Shown: piece by piece, positions 40,786-49,777 of the stretch
Layout: each line of letters starts with the position of its first letter
Numbering within the stretch: the stretch's first letter is position 1
Assembly (NCBI RefSeq): GCF_900114315.1
Contig: NZ_FOSQ01000005.1
Span: 62,001-126,000, forward strand
DNA from: Falsiroseomonas stagni DSM 19981
GTDB lineage: Bacteria > Pseudomonadota > Alphaproteobacteria > Acetobacterales > Acetobacteraceae
Length of the DNA: 64,000 bases
Reading direction: 5' to 3'
Notes under the pieces: model-generated
Seen by the model: the letters and a program-made list of their open reading frames with translations, nothing else
Told to the model about the DNA's origin: nothing
Databases searched by the model: none
Position numbers and translations under genes: made by a program

Positions 40786-41520
40786 ATGGCATCCCCCCCG
40801 GCGCCCCGGCCCACCGCGGTCGGCGCCTGCGTCTTCGACGCCTATGGCACGCTGCTGGACGTGCATGCGGCGGTCGGCGGCCATGCCGCGCGGATCGGCG
40901 GACCAGGCGGGGATGCGGGTGGCGGGAAGGCCGCGGCGCTGTCGGCGCTGTGGCGGGCGAAGCAACTGGAATACAGCTGGATCCTGTCCCAGACCGGCGA
41001 CTACGAGGATTTCGCGGCGCTGACCGAACGCGCGCTGGACGTGGCGATGGCGACCCATGGCATCGCCGATGCCGGGCTGCGCCAGGCGCTGCTGGCGGCC
41101 TACCAGGAACTGGATGCCTTCCCGGATGCCGCGCCGGCGCTGGCGGCGCTGCGGGCCAAGGGGGTGGCGACCGCCATCCTGTCCAATGGCTCCCCCGCCA
41201 TGCTGGCGGCCGCGGTGGGGGCGGCGGGGCTGGCGCCCTGGCTGGATGCGGTGCTGTCGGTCGATGACCTCCGCATCTACAAGCCCGCGCCGCGCGTCTA
41301 TGCGCTGGCCGCCATGCGCTTCGGCTGCGCGCCACGTGACATTGTGTTCATTTCGGGCAATGCCTGGGATGCCTATGGGGCGGCACGCTTCGGCTGCCGC
41401 GTCTATTGGCTCAACCGCACCCCCCATAATGGGGAAAGACAGCCCGAGGAATACGGGTTGGATCGCCTGGCGGAGGGACGGATCGCGTCCCTCGCCGAAC
41501 TGCCTGATCGGATTCTCTGA
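40786..41520 (+). CDS. Haloacid dehalogenase, type II (HAD superfamily)
   Basis: A 244-residue HAD hydrolase of the (S)-2-haloacid dehalogenase type, converting 2-haloacids to hydroxyacids. Nucleophile Asp in ACVFDAYGTLLDVHAAV; Ser/Asn of motif 2 in ATAILSNGSPAMLAAAV; motif 3 Lys in DDLRIYKPAPRVYALA; motif 4 in IVFISGNAWDAYGAARFG, which is the dehalogenase-specific SxNxWD form. ATG 40786. Its stop codon directly abuts the rsmB-like ATG. Confidence 0.9.
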   Translation: MASPPAPRPTAVGACVFDAYGTLLDVHAAVGGHAARIGGPGGDAGGGKAAALSALWRAKQLEYSWILSQTGDYEDFAALTERALDVAMATHGIADAGLRQALLAAYQELDAFPDAAPALAALRAKGVATAILSNGSPAMLAAAVGAAGLAPWLDAVLSVDDLRIYKPAPRVYALAAMRFGCAPRDIVFISGNAWDAYGAARFGCRVYWLNRTPHNGERQPEEYGLDRLAEGRIASLAELPDRIL

Positions 41521-42834
41521 ATGACCCCTGCTGCGCGGCTTGCCGCGGCGATCGACCTGCTGGCCGCGGTGGAGGCTTCGCCCCGCCGCCCGGCCGATGG
41601 CATCGCCAATGATTTCTTCCGCGCCCGCCGCTACATCGGCAGCTCGGACCGGCGCAACGTGTCCGACCGCGCCTGGGGCGTGATCCGGCAGCGGCTGCGC
41701 CTCGCCTGGCATTTCGGGGCCGTGGGGGAAACCCGGCCCGGCGCGCGGCTGCTGGTGGCGGGGCACCTGCTGGTGGCGGAAGGCTGGGTGATCGACGGCA
41801 TCGCCCAGAATTTCTCGGGGGAGCGGTTCTGCGCCGGGCCGCTGACCGAGCATGAGCTGGCGGTGCTGAAGAAGCTGGAAGGCCGCCCGCTGATCCATCC
41901 GGAGATGCCGGAAGGGCCGCGGCTCAACCTGCCGGAATGGGCGCTGCCGGGCCTGAAGGCGCGCTTCGGCGACGCCCTGGCGAAGGAGGCCGAGGCGATG
42001 GAGGAGGCCGCGCCACTCGACCTGCGGGCCAATCTGCTGAAGGGCACGCGGGATTTGGTGCTGGCGGCCCTGGCCGGGGAAGGCGTGCCGGCTTCCATCA
42101 CGCCGCTGTCGCCCTGGGGGCTGCGGGTGGCGGACCGCCGGCCGGTGGGCGCGACCCGCGCCTATCTGGAGGGCCTAGTGGAGGTGCAGGACGAGGGCAG
42201 CCAGCTGATCGCCCTGCTGACGGATGCGAAGCCCGGCATGCGGGTGGCGGATTACTGCGCGGGGGCGGCGGGCAAGACGCTGGCGATCGCGGCGACCATG
42301 GACAACAAGGGCCATATCGTCGCCTGCGATGTCTCCGCGACACGGCTGGAGGGGGCGGGCAAGCGCCTGCGCCGCGCCGGCGTGCACAATGCAGAGCGCC
42401 ATCTGCTGGCCGCCGGCGACAAGTGGCGGAAGCGGAACTCGCGGAAATTCGACCGGGTGCTGGTGGATGCGCCCTGCACGGGCAGCGGCACCTGGCGGCG
42501 CAACCCGGATGCGCGGATCCGCACGAATGCGCGTGACCTGTCGGAGCTGGTGCTGAAGCAGGCGGCGATCCTGGACGATGCGTCGGAATTGGTGCGTCCG
42601 GGCGGGCGGCTGGTCTACGCTACCTGTTCGCTGCTGCCGGAGGAGGATGAGGTGCAGGTCGAGCGCTTTCTCCAGCGCCATCCCGATTTCGAGGCGGTGC
42701 CGGTCCCGGGTCTCTGGGCCGGGCTCGCGCCGGGCGTGACCGCGCCGGTGGAGGCGGATTGCATGGCGCTGTCCCCCGCGCGGCATGGCACGGATGGGTT
42801 CTTCGCGGCCGTGATGCAGCGGCGCGCGGCCTGA
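41521..42834 (+). CDS. RsmB-family 16S rRNA (cytosine-C5)-methyltransferase
   Basis: A 437-residue m5C RNA methyltransferase. SAM motif I appears as VADYCAGAAGKTLAIAATM. The two Cys needed for m5C chemistry are in LVDAPCTGSGTWRRNPD (motif IV) and LVYATCSLLPEEDE (motif VI). The N-terminal helical region is shorter than in NusB-fused RsmB. Starts immediately after the dehalogenase stop. The target C967 is inferred from family. Confidence 0.9.
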   Translation: MTPAARLAAAIDLLAAVEASPRRPADGIANDFFRARRYIGSSDRRNVSDRAWGVIRQRLRLAWHFGAVGETRPGARLLVAGHLLVAEGWVIDGIAQNFSGERFCAGPLTEHELAVLKKLEGRPLIHPEMPEGPRLNLPEWALPGLKARFGDALAKEAEAMEEAAPLDLRANLLKGTRDLVLAALAGEGVPASITPLSPWGLRVADRRPVGATRAYLEGLVEVQDEGSQLIALLTDAKPGMRVADYCAGAAGKTLAIAATMDNKGHIVACDVSATRLEGAGKRLRRAGVHNAERHLLAAGDKWRKRNSRKFDRVLVDAPCTGSGTWRRNPDARIRTNARDLSELVLKQAAILDDASELVRPGGRLVYATCSLLPEEDEVQVERFLQRHPDFEAVPVPGLWAGLAPGVTAPVEADCMALSPARHGTDGFFAAVMQRRAA

Positions 42835-42859
42835 TGGCGCGGGCGGCGGGGACAGTCCG

Positions 42860-43453
42860 ATGATCTGCATTCGCCGCGCCCGGCCGGGCGATGCCGCTGG
42901 GATCGCGGCGGTGCATGTCGCCGCCTGGCGCAGCGCCTATGCGGGGATCCTGGGGGAACGCTACCTCGCGAGCCTGTCGGAACCGCGGATGACCGCCTTC
43001 TATGAGCGGGCGATCATGGACCGCCGCGATGGCCATGCCGTCTTCGTCGCGACCGCCGGCGGGGGCGACCAGCCGACGCCGGAGGGGGACGGGCCGGTGC
43101 CGCGGGAGGCCGCGGTGGTGGGCTTCGCCTCCGGCGGCCGGGCGCGGCGGCGCGGCCTGGCGGAGGGCGAGGTCGAGACCCTCTATGTGCTGGATGATTT
43201 CCGGGAACGCGCGGTCGGGCGCCGGCTGATGCGGGCGATGGCGGCGCATCTGCGGGCGATCGGCTGCAATTCGGCCATGGCCTGGGTGCTGGAGGACAAC
43301 CCCAGCCGCTTCTTCTACCGGCACCTCGGCGGGCGGATGGCGATGCGGGAGTCGATCCGCGTCGCCGGGCAGGGGGTGGAGCAGGTGGCCATGGTGTGGG
43401 ACCCCATCGATGTTCTGCTCGCCGCGACCCTGACAACGCCGGAGGGCAGCTAG
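42860..43453 (+). CDS. GNAT-family N-acetyltransferase
   Basis: A 197-residue GNAT. IRRARPGDAAGIAAVHVAAW at the N-terminus is typical. The acetyl-CoA pyrophosphate loop is RERAVGRRLMRAMAAHL in motif A, and motif B follows (NSAMAWVLEDNPSRFFYRHL). An insertion around residues 60-85 (Gly/Pro-rich) is atypical. Start ATG 42860. It lies between the rsmB-like gene and guaA in the same direction. Acceptor unknown. Confidence 0.9.
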   Translation: MICIRRARPGDAAGIAAVHVAAWRSAYAGILGERYLASLSEPRMTAFYERAIMDRRDGHAVFVATAGGGDQPTPEGDGPVPREAAVVGFASGGRARRRGLAEGEVETLYVLDDFRERAVGRRLMRAMAAHLRAIGCNSAMAWVLEDNPSRFFYRHLGGRMAMRESIRVAGQGVEQVAMVWDPIDVLLAATLTTPEGS

Positions 43454-43501
43454 GCAGGCTTCGCGCTTGCCCCGGCGGCGGGGTTGTGTTCTGCACCCGC
43501 C

Positions 43502-45088
43502 ATGACGAACCCCGACACCCTCCCCGACATTCCCGCCCGGCATGAGCGCATCCTGGTGCTCGATTTCGGGAGCCAGGTGACGCAGCTGATCGCCAGGCGG
43601 CTGCGCGAAAGCGGCGTCTATTGCGAGATCTGGCCCTTCAACGCGGCGCCGGAGGCGCGCATCCGCGCCTTCGACCCCAAGGGCATCATCCTGTCCGGCG
43701 GCCCGGCCAGCGTGACGGAGGGGGCGAGCCCCCGCGCGCCGGACTACGTCTTCGAGTCGGGGCTGCCGGTGCTAGGCATCTGCTACGGGCAGCAGACCCT
43801 GGCCCATCAGCTGGGCGGCGTGGTGGAGGGCGGGCATGCCCGGGAGTTCGGCCGCGCCTTCATCGATGTGACGGGCGACTGCGCCATCACCCAGGGCGTC
43901 TGGGCCAAGGGGGCGCGGGAGCAGGTGTGGATGTCGCATGGCGACCGCATCACCCAGCTGCCGCCGGGCTTCCGGGTTGTGGCGGCGAGCGAGGGCGCTC
44001 CCTTCGCCCTGATCGCCAATGACGAACGCCACTACTACGGCACCATGTTCCACCCGGAGGTGGTGCACACCCCGCATGGCGCGGCTCTGCTCAAGAACTT
44101 CACCCACCTGGTCTGCGGCTGCCGCGGCGACTGGACCATGGGCGCCTTCCGCGCGGAGATGATCGCCAAGATCCGCGCCCAGGTCGGCCAGGGGCGCGTG
44201 ATCTGCGGGCTGTCGGGCGGCGTCGATTCCTCGGTGGCGGCGGTGCTGCTGCATGAGGCGATCGGCGACCAGCTGACCTGCATCTATGTGGACCACGGGC
44301 TGATGCGGGCGAAGGAGTCCGAGCAGGTGGTGGCCACCTTCCGGGACCGCTTCAACATCAAGCTGGTGCACCGGGATGCGAGCGAGCTGTTCCTCGGCCA
44401 GCTCAGCGGAGCCACGGACCCCGAGATCAAGCGCAAGACCATCGGGCGCCTGTTCATCGAGGTGTTCGAGGAGGAGCAGAACAAGGTCGGCGGCGCCGAC
44501 TTCCTGGCGCAGGGGACGCTCTACCCGGACGTGATCGAGAGCGTCTCCGCCACCGGCGGCCCCTCCGTGACCATCAAGTCCCACCACAATGTCGGCGGCC
44601 TGCCCGAGGGCATGCGGATGAAGCTGGTGGAGCCGCTGCGGGAGCTGTTCAAGGACGAGGTCCGCGTGCTGGGCCGCGAACTCGGCATCCCGGAGGAGAT
44701 CGTGGGGCGGCATCCCTTCCCGGGGCCGGGCCTCGCCATCCGCATCCCCGGCGAGGTGACGCGGGAGAAGGCGGACCTGCTGCGCCAGGTGGATGTGGTC
44801 TACCTGGAGGAGATCCGGAACGCCGGCCTCTATGACGCGATCTGGCAGGCCTTCGCGGTGCTGCTGCCGGTGCGGACGGTCGGCGTGATGGGCGATGGCC
44901 GCACCTACGACATGGCCTGCGCGCTGCGGGCGGTGACCAGCACGGATGGCATGACGGCCGACGTCTACCCCTTCACCATGGAATTCCTGAGCCGGGTGTC
45001 GAACCGGATCGTGAACGAGGTGCGCGGCATCAACCGCGTGACCTACGACATCACGAGCAAGCCGCCCGGGACGATCGAGTGGGAGTAG
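43502..45088 (+). CDS. guaA: GMP synthase (glutamine-hydrolysing)
   Basis: A 528-residue GMP synthetase turning XMP into GMP. N-terminal class I glutaminase: Cys in [19 protein letters not shown], His-x-Glu in [18 protein letters not shown]-pyrophosphatase domain: P-loop [18 protein letters not shown]. The C-terminal dimerisation domain ends in the invariant [10 protein letters not shown], followed by TAG as a genuine stop. ATG 43502 starts MTNPDTLP. Shows that TAG terminates translation here. Confidence 0.97.
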   Translation: MTNPDTLPDIPARHERILVLDFGSQVTQLIARRLRESGVYCEIWPFNAAPEARIRAFDPKGIILSGGPASVTEGASPRAPDYVFESGLPVLGICYGQQTLAHQLGGVVEGGHAREFGRAFIDVTGDCAITQGVWAKGAREQVWMSHGDRITQLPPGFRVVAASEGAPFALIANDERHYYGTMFHPEVVHTPHGAALLKNFTHLVCGCRGDWTMGAFRAEMIAKIRAQVGQGRVICGLSGGVDSSVAAVLLHEAIGDQLTCIYVDHGLMRAKESEQVVATFRDRFNIKLVHRDASELFLGQLSGATDPEIKRKTIGRLFIEVFEEEQNKVGGADFLAQGTLYPDVIESVSATGGPSVTIKSHHNVGGLPEGMRMKLVEPLRELFKDEVRVLGRELGIPEEIVGRHPFPGPGLAIRIPGEVTREKADLLRQVDVVYLEEIRNAGLYDAIWQAFAVLLPVRTVGVMGDGRTYDMACALRAVTSTDGMTADVYPFTMEFLSRVSNRIVNEVRGINRVTYDITSKPPGTIEWE

Positions 45089-45253
45089 GACAAGGGCTGG
45101 GGAGCGGCTGAGGGGGGATCCCCTGCCGTTTGCCAGGCTGCCGCGGCGGTGTGCCTTGCTTCATCGGCCCGGCACGACCGTTTCGCGCTTCGGGGCCGTC
45201 GCGTAGCGCCGGCGGCCTTTCACCGTCTGCCCGGTGCGGCTACGGGATCTGGC

Positions 45254-46231
45254 TCAGGCGCGGATCACGGCCAGCATGTCCTGCAACAGCTTCTGTCGCG
45301 TCACCTCTGTCGCGCCGATAGTGGCTGGTGCGGTACGGCCCGGCCACTCTACCGTCAGGAACCGGAGCGGGCCGGCGAAGATGCCATGCGCTGCATCATC
45401 GTAGAACCAGGTGTCGATATCCGCTCCCGCGGCGCGCTGCCGCGCCACCCATTGTTCGGGACTCTCGGCAAGGTTGAAGGCGTTCAGCATCGCGTTGCAT
45501 CGCGCGGCATTGCCGGGCGGGCCGTCGAAGCCCGCCATGTTCAGGCGGCAGGGAACCCGGCGCGACCAGCGCCAGTCGGTGGCTGACCCGCCGGCATAAT
45601 TGTCGAGCCGTCCGAAGACGGCGCGGACTGGGACGCTGAGCCGATCCGGCAGTCCAAGCCCCGCACCGGCCAGACCCTCGGCGAAGACCATGCGGACATG
45701 CGCGGGGCTTGCCACGGCCGCGAGGTTCGCCACGACGTCGGCGCCGTTCGACAGCCCGTGGATGAAGATCCGGCCCGTATCCACGCTGTCCAGCATGGTG
45801 GCCAGGCGATAGGCGCCGAGAGCGGCGGCATAGATCATCCGCTGCCGCGCCTCATAGGTCACATGCCGGATCCAGAACTGCGCTTCACGCTCCAGACCCG
45901 CCAGGCGATAGGCGTCGAAGCCCAGCACCGCGACGCCCTGGGCATGAAACAGTGCCATCGCGTTGGCCTGGTCGCGGGCGCCGCCGCCGCCATGCACCAG
46001 GATCAGCAGCGGCGGCTTCGTCACGCCCCCGGGCAGGCGGAGGTCTACGGACGGATGCCGGGGGTCGAACGGGGGCAGCGTGCCGCTGACCGTGTGGATG
46101 CCGGGAGCGACTTCCACCAGGCGGGGCGACATTCCGCCAGCCGGGGTTTCCGGACCCGCGCAACCAGCGGCCAGCGAGGCCAGCAGCAACCCACGGCGAC
46201 CCATCACCCCGGCGCTTGACCCTCCCTTCAT
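45254..46231 (-). CDS. Alpha/beta hydrolase lipoprotein
   Basis: A 325-residue putative lipoprotein: the leader RRGLLLASLAAGC ends in a lipobox Cys. Hydrolase core: LILVHGGGGARDQANAMALF (oxyanion strand), nucleophile elbow IFIHGLSNGADVVANLA, and WFYDDAAHGIFAG with the likely catalytic His. It resembles dienelactone-hydrolase-like proteins. GGGAGG precedes ATG 46231. Monocistronic, convergent with guaA. Confidence 0.8.
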   Translation of the reverse strand: MKGGSSAGVMGRRGLLLASLAAGCAGPETPAGGMSPRLVEVAPGIHTVSGTLPPFDPRHPSVDLRLPGGVTKPPLLILVHGGGGARDQANAMALFHAQGVAVLGFDAYRLAGLEREAQFWIRHVTYEARQRMIYAAALGAYRLATMLDSVDTGRIFIHGLSNGADVVANLAAVASPAHVRMVFAEGLAGAGLGLPDRLSVPVRAVFGRLDNYAGGSATDWRWSRRVPCRLNMAGFDGPPGNAARCNAMLNAFNLAESPEQWVARQRAAGADIDTWFYDDAAHGIFAGPLRFLTVEWPGRTAPATIGATEVTRQKLLQDMLAVIRA

Positions 46232-46779
46232 CACGACCTCCCAGGCTCCATGGCGTGTTCCCGCCCAACAGTTCGCGGGGTGCCGGGACGTAGATCACCC
46301 GTGGCGTGGCCGGTCCCGCCACGATGCAGAAGCACGACGCGTCAGGGGCTGTCGCGGGAACCCGGCCTCAGCGAGAGCGTGGTGCGGCCACACTTCCCGA
46401 GGGGGTCCTTCCAGTCAATATGGTTCACCATGCTGAGGGGCTTGAGGCGCGCAGGTTCCGTAGGGCCTCTCGCCCGAGGACGATGTCCGGCGCGATAGGC
46501 CGCGAGATCGGGGACGTTTCGCGAGCCCTGCTGCTGCAGCAGCAGCGCGTCGGCGGTTCCACCGTGCGATGGCCATGCGCGGTCCCGATGGCGCCGTTCC
46601 GTTGGGCGAGGCGCTGGATATTCGAGCTGGGCTGCATGCCGCCGTGGGCGCCGGGGCCCGTCCGAGGCGGCCCCGCGATCGCCTGTGTCGCGGCGCCAGA
46701 GGCGTGGGCGTTCTGCGGTGTCATTCGATGGCGCAGGCGTTGATCGTACCGTGATGACATGACCGATCATCGCCGCGCT
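46232..46779. other. 548-bp stretch without a confident gene
   Basis: Several short frames exist on both strands (for example minus-strand 46342-46770), but none has a recognisable domain, good start signal or consistent codon pattern. A minus-strand segment reads LKPLSMVNHIDWKDPLGKCG, which looks coding-like but could not be assigned. Possibly a decayed gene. Confidence 0.35.
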
Positions 46780-48258
46780 TCATTCGGGGCGTCGGCGCAT
46801 CCAGGCCGCCAAAGCGGTGGTCGCGGCGGCCGCGGCCAGCAGCGTCGCGCTGGCGGGTTCCTGGAGGAAGACGGACCAGTCGCCGCGGGCGAGGACGAGG
46901 GCGCGGCGCAGCGCTTCCTCGAAGGGCGCCGCCAGGGTGAAGCCGATCAGCAGGGGCGTCGGGTCCAGACCGGCGCGGGACAGCGCCCATCCCAGGATGG
47001 CGAAGCCCAGCAGCAGCCAGAGGTCGAAGACGCTGCCCGAACTGGCCCAGAGGCCGCCGCAGCACAGCACGATGACCAGCGCCGCCAGCAGGCGCAGCGG
47101 CAGGCGCAGCAATGCGGCCCAGAGCCCGACGAAGGGCAGGTTCAGCGCCACCAGCATCGCGTTGCCGACCAGCATGGAAATGATGATGGCGCCGACCAGA
47201 TCCGGCCGCTCCGCCACCACGCCGGGGCCGGGCGCGATTCCCTGCAGGAACATGGCCCCCGCCAGCACCGCCATCGCCGCATTGGCCGGCAGGCCGAGTG
47301 CCAGGAGGGGGGCGAAGGAGGTCTGGGCGGCGGCGTTGTTCGCGGCCTCCGGCGCCGCGACGCCGGCCATCTCGCCCTGGCCCCAGCGGCCCCGGCGGCG
47401 GAACAGGCCCCGCTCCGCCGCCTGCGCGGCCAGGGCGGCCAGCAGGGTGGAGGCGCCGGGCAGCAGGCCGATGGCGCTGCCGATGACGCTGCCGCGCAGC
47501 GCCGGGCCCGCGGCGGCGCTCACATCGCGCCGCGCGGGCCAGGGGGAGCCGACCGGCAGGGTGCGCCGCGCGGCGCCGCCTGATTCCAGCGCCCGGATCA
47601 GCTCCGCCACGCCGAACAGGCCCATGGCCAGCGGGATGAAGCCGATGCCGTCGGCGAGTTCGGGGATGCCGAAGGTGAAGCGCGGCCGCCCGCCCGCGAC
47701 ATCCGTGCCGACCAGGCCGAGCAGCGCGCCGAAGGCGGCCAGCGCCCAGGCCGCCAGCAGCGGCGCCGGGGAAAGGGCGACGGCCGCGGCCACGCCCAGC
47801 AGCATCAGCGCCGCCGTCTCCGCCGGGCCGAAGGCTATGGCGAAGCGCGCCAGCGGCGCCAGCAGCAGCGCCAGGACCAGCGCCGCGATGACGCCGCCCA
47901 GCAGGGAGGCGAGGGCGGCGATACCCAGCGCCGGCCCCGCCCGTCCGGCGCGGGCCAGCAGATGGCCCTCCTGCGCGGTGACGACGCCGGACGCCTCGCC
48001 GGGCACCCGCAGCAGGATGGCCGTGGTGGATGAGCCGTACTGGGCGCCGTAGTAGATGCCGGCCAGCATGATGAGGGCGCCCGCCGGCGGCAGCGCGAAG
48101 GTGACGGGCAGCAGCAGCGCGATGGTGGCGACGGGGCCGAGGCCCGGCAGCACGCCGACCAGCGTGCCCAGCGCCACGCCGGCCAGGCAGAGCAGCAGAT
48201 TGCCCGGCAGCAGCGCGGGACCGAGCCCCGCGCCGAGCATCGCCAGTGCCTCCGTCAT
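46780..48258 (-). CDS. tctA: Tripartite tricarboxylate transporter, large membrane subunit TctA
   Basis: A 492-residue polytopic membrane protein of the TctA family. Signatures: GVLPGLGPVATIALLLPVTF (family G-rich loop), IYYGAQYGSSTTAILLRVPG, and the mirrored repeat GLLPGASTLLAALAAQAAE with ALGLPANAAMAVLAGAMFLQ. It carries the substrate (citrate/tricarboxylates or other carboxylates) driven by ion gradient, fed by a Bug-type receptor. Its ATG at 48258 overlaps the TctB stop by 4 bases. Confidence 0.95.
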   Translation of the reverse strand: MTEALAMLGAGLGPALLPGNLLLCLAGVALGTLVGVLPGLGPVATIALLLPVTFALPPAGALIMLAGIYYGAQYGSSTTAILLRVPGEASGVVTAQEGHLLARAGRAGPALGIAALASLLGGVIAALVLALLLAPLARFAIAFGPAETAALMLLGVAAAVALSPAPLLAAWALAAFGALLGLVGTDVAGGRPRFTFGIPELADGIGFIPLAMGLFGVAELIRALESGGAARRTLPVGSPWPARRDVSAAAGPALRGSVIGSAIGLLPGASTLLAALAAQAAERGLFRRRGRWGQGEMAGVAAPEAANNAAAQTSFAPLLALGLPANAAMAVLAGAMFLQGIAPGPGVVAERPDLVGAIIISMLVGNAMLVALNLPFVGLWAALLRLPLRLLAALVIVLCCGGLWASSGSVFDLWLLLGFAILGWALSRAGLDPTPLLIGFTLAAPFEEALRRALVLARGDWSVFLQEPASATLLAAAAATTALAAWMRRRPE

Positions 48259-48713
48259 CGCGCGCCGAGGGCCGGGGTGGGAAGGCCGAGGCCGCCGAGG
48301 AACAGCGCGGTGGCGGCCAGGGCCAGGGCACCGCCGCCCGCCAGGATCGCCAGCGGCCGCATGCCCCCGGCGGCCGCCAGGGCCAGGCTGCCGGCCGCCC
48401 ATGATGCCGGCAGGAAGCCCACCCGGGGCAGCAGCAGCGCGAAGCCCGCCACCGCCAGGCACAGCATGATCCCGGCCCTCGCGCCGCCTGGCGCCGCCTG
48501 CGCGGCACCGCGCGCCGTGGCGGCGTGCAGCAGGCCGAGCACCGTCAACGACGCGGCCAGCAAGGCAGGCACGAAGCCCGGCCCCGGCCGGCCGGAGGGC
48601 AGGCGGAAGGGCTGGCCGAGCGCGACGACGAGGCACGCCACGCCCAGCGCGGCCAGCAGCAGGCCCGGGGTGGCGTCTATAGCGCGAATGCGAATGAGTT
48701 GCAAAAAGCTCAT
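48255..48713 (-). CDS. tctB: Tripartite tricarboxylate transporter, small membrane subunit TctB
   Basis: A 152-residue four-helix membrane protein of the TctB family (LLLAALGVACLVVALG, GIMLCLAVAGFALLLPRVG, LAILAGGGALALAATALFLG). LPSGRPGPGFVP is the typical cytoplasmic-loop motif. Overlaps TctA (ATGA). The ATG at 48713 is 44 bases from the divergent receptor gene, so both arms share one promoter region. Confidence 0.9.
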   Translation of the reverse strand: MSFLQLIRIRAIDATPGLLLAALGVACLVVALGQPFRLPSGRPGPGFVPALLAASLTVLGLLHAATARGAAQAAPGGARAGIMLCLAVAGFALLLPRVGFLPASWAAGSLALAAAGGMRPLAILAGGGALALAATALFLGGLGLPTPALGAR

Positions 48714-48757
48714 GCCCCGCTCATATCGCGTCCAGCACATCCCTGGGAGTCCCCCTC
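48714..48757. promoter_or_regulatory. Short divergent promoter region of tctBA and tctC
   Basis: 44 bases between divergent start codons; it holds ribosome-binding sequences on both sides (GGGAGT before the receptor). No overlapping -35/-10 could be assigned; promoters may extend into the genes. Confidence 0.4.
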
Positions 48758-49735
48758 ATGCCATCGCGTCGCGCCCTGACCCTCGCCGCCCTGGCGGCGC
48801 TGCCCCTGGCCCCGCGCATCGCAAGGGCCGATGCCTGGCCGAGCCAGCCCATCCGGCTCGTCGTCGCTTCCGCCGCCGGCGGGAATGCCGATGTGGTCGC
48901 GCGGCTGGTGGCGAATGCGCTGGAGCCGCGGATCGGCCAGCGGATCCTGGTGGAGAATCTGGCCGCGGCATCCGGCATGCGGGCGACGGAGGCGGTGGCG
49001 CGGGCGGCGCCGGATGGGCATGTGTGGCTGGTCGGCACCTCCTCCCAGCTCGTGCACAATATCGCACTGTTCGACCCGATGCCGGTGGACATCGCGCGGG
49101 CCCTGCGCGGCGCGGCGATGATCAATGAATCGCCGGGCGTGCTGGTGGTGAAGGCGGATCATCCGGCGCGCGACCTGGCGGATTTCATCGCCCGCGCGAA
49201 GGCGGCCCCGGGTTCCTTCGTGATGGGCAGCGGGCCGGCGGGGACCACCACCCATATCATGGGGCTGCATTTCGCGGATCGCGCCGGCGCACGGTTCGAA
49301 CACCTGCCCTATCCCGTCGGCAGCCAGGCGATGCGGGACATCCTGGGCGGGCGCGTCACCGCCATGTTCGACATCGCGGTCACGGCGCTGCCGCAGATCC
49401 GTGGCGGCGCGGTGCGCGGGCTTGGCGTGTCCTCCGCCGAAAGGCTGGCCGCCGCGCCGGACCTTCCGACCATGGCCGAGGGCGGGCTGCGCGACTTCGT
49501 CGCCGGCACCTGGAATTCCATCGCGCTGCCGGCGGCCACGCCCGATGCGGTGGTGGCGCGTGTGAATGCGCTGGTGAATGAGGTGGTGCAGGCGCCGGCG
49601 ATGCGGGCGCGACTCGGCGAACTCGGCGGCTTCGTGCCGGCGGCGATGACGCCGGCGGAGGTCGATGCCTGGGTCACGCGGGAACGGGCGTTGTGGATCC
49701 CGGTGGTCCGCGCCACGGGGGCGCGGGCCAGTTGA
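48758..49735 (+). CDS. tctC: Bug-family periplasmic receptor of the TTT system (TctC)
   Basis: A 325-residue solute-binding protein, the standard length. Leader SRRALTLAALAALPLAPRIA (twin-Arg-like) then ADAWPSQPIRLVVASAAGGN. Family motifs: VENLAAASGMRATEAVA, GPAGTTTHIMGLHFADRAGA, the DLPTMAE box, and TRERALWIPVVRATGA at the end. Delivers its ligand to TctAB encoded on the opposite strand. Ligand unknown; carboxylates are typical. Confidence 0.94.
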   Translation: MPSRRALTLAALAALPLAPRIARADAWPSQPIRLVVASAAGGNADVVARLVANALEPRIGQRILVENLAAASGMRATEAVARAAPDGHVWLVGTSSQLVHNIALFDPMPVDIARALRGAAMINESPGVLVVKADHPARDLADFIARAKAAPGSFVMGSGPAGTTTHIMGLHFADRAGARFEHLPYPVGSQAMRDILGGRVTAMFDIAVTALPQIRGGAVRGLGVSSAERLAAAPDLPTMAEGGLRDFVAGTWNSIALPAATPDAVVARVNALVNEVVQAPAMRARLGELGGFVPAAMTPAEVDAWVTRERALWIPVVRATGARAS

Positions 49736-49742
49736 TGCAGGG

Positions 49743-49770
49743 GGCGCGGGCGCCGTGTGGCGCCCGCGCC
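49743..49770. terminator. Bidirectional hairpin between tctC and terC
   Basis: GGCGCGGGCGCC and its complement GGCGCCCGCGCC form a perfect 12-bp stem with loop GTGT between the ends of two convergent genes. No U-run. Confidence 0.6.
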
Positions 49771-49777
49771 GGCCGGG

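Noticed and set aside
46425-46760. Minus-strand gene in the 46.2-46.8 kb gap
   Set aside because: Arg/Ser-rich product without domain or ribosome-binding site.
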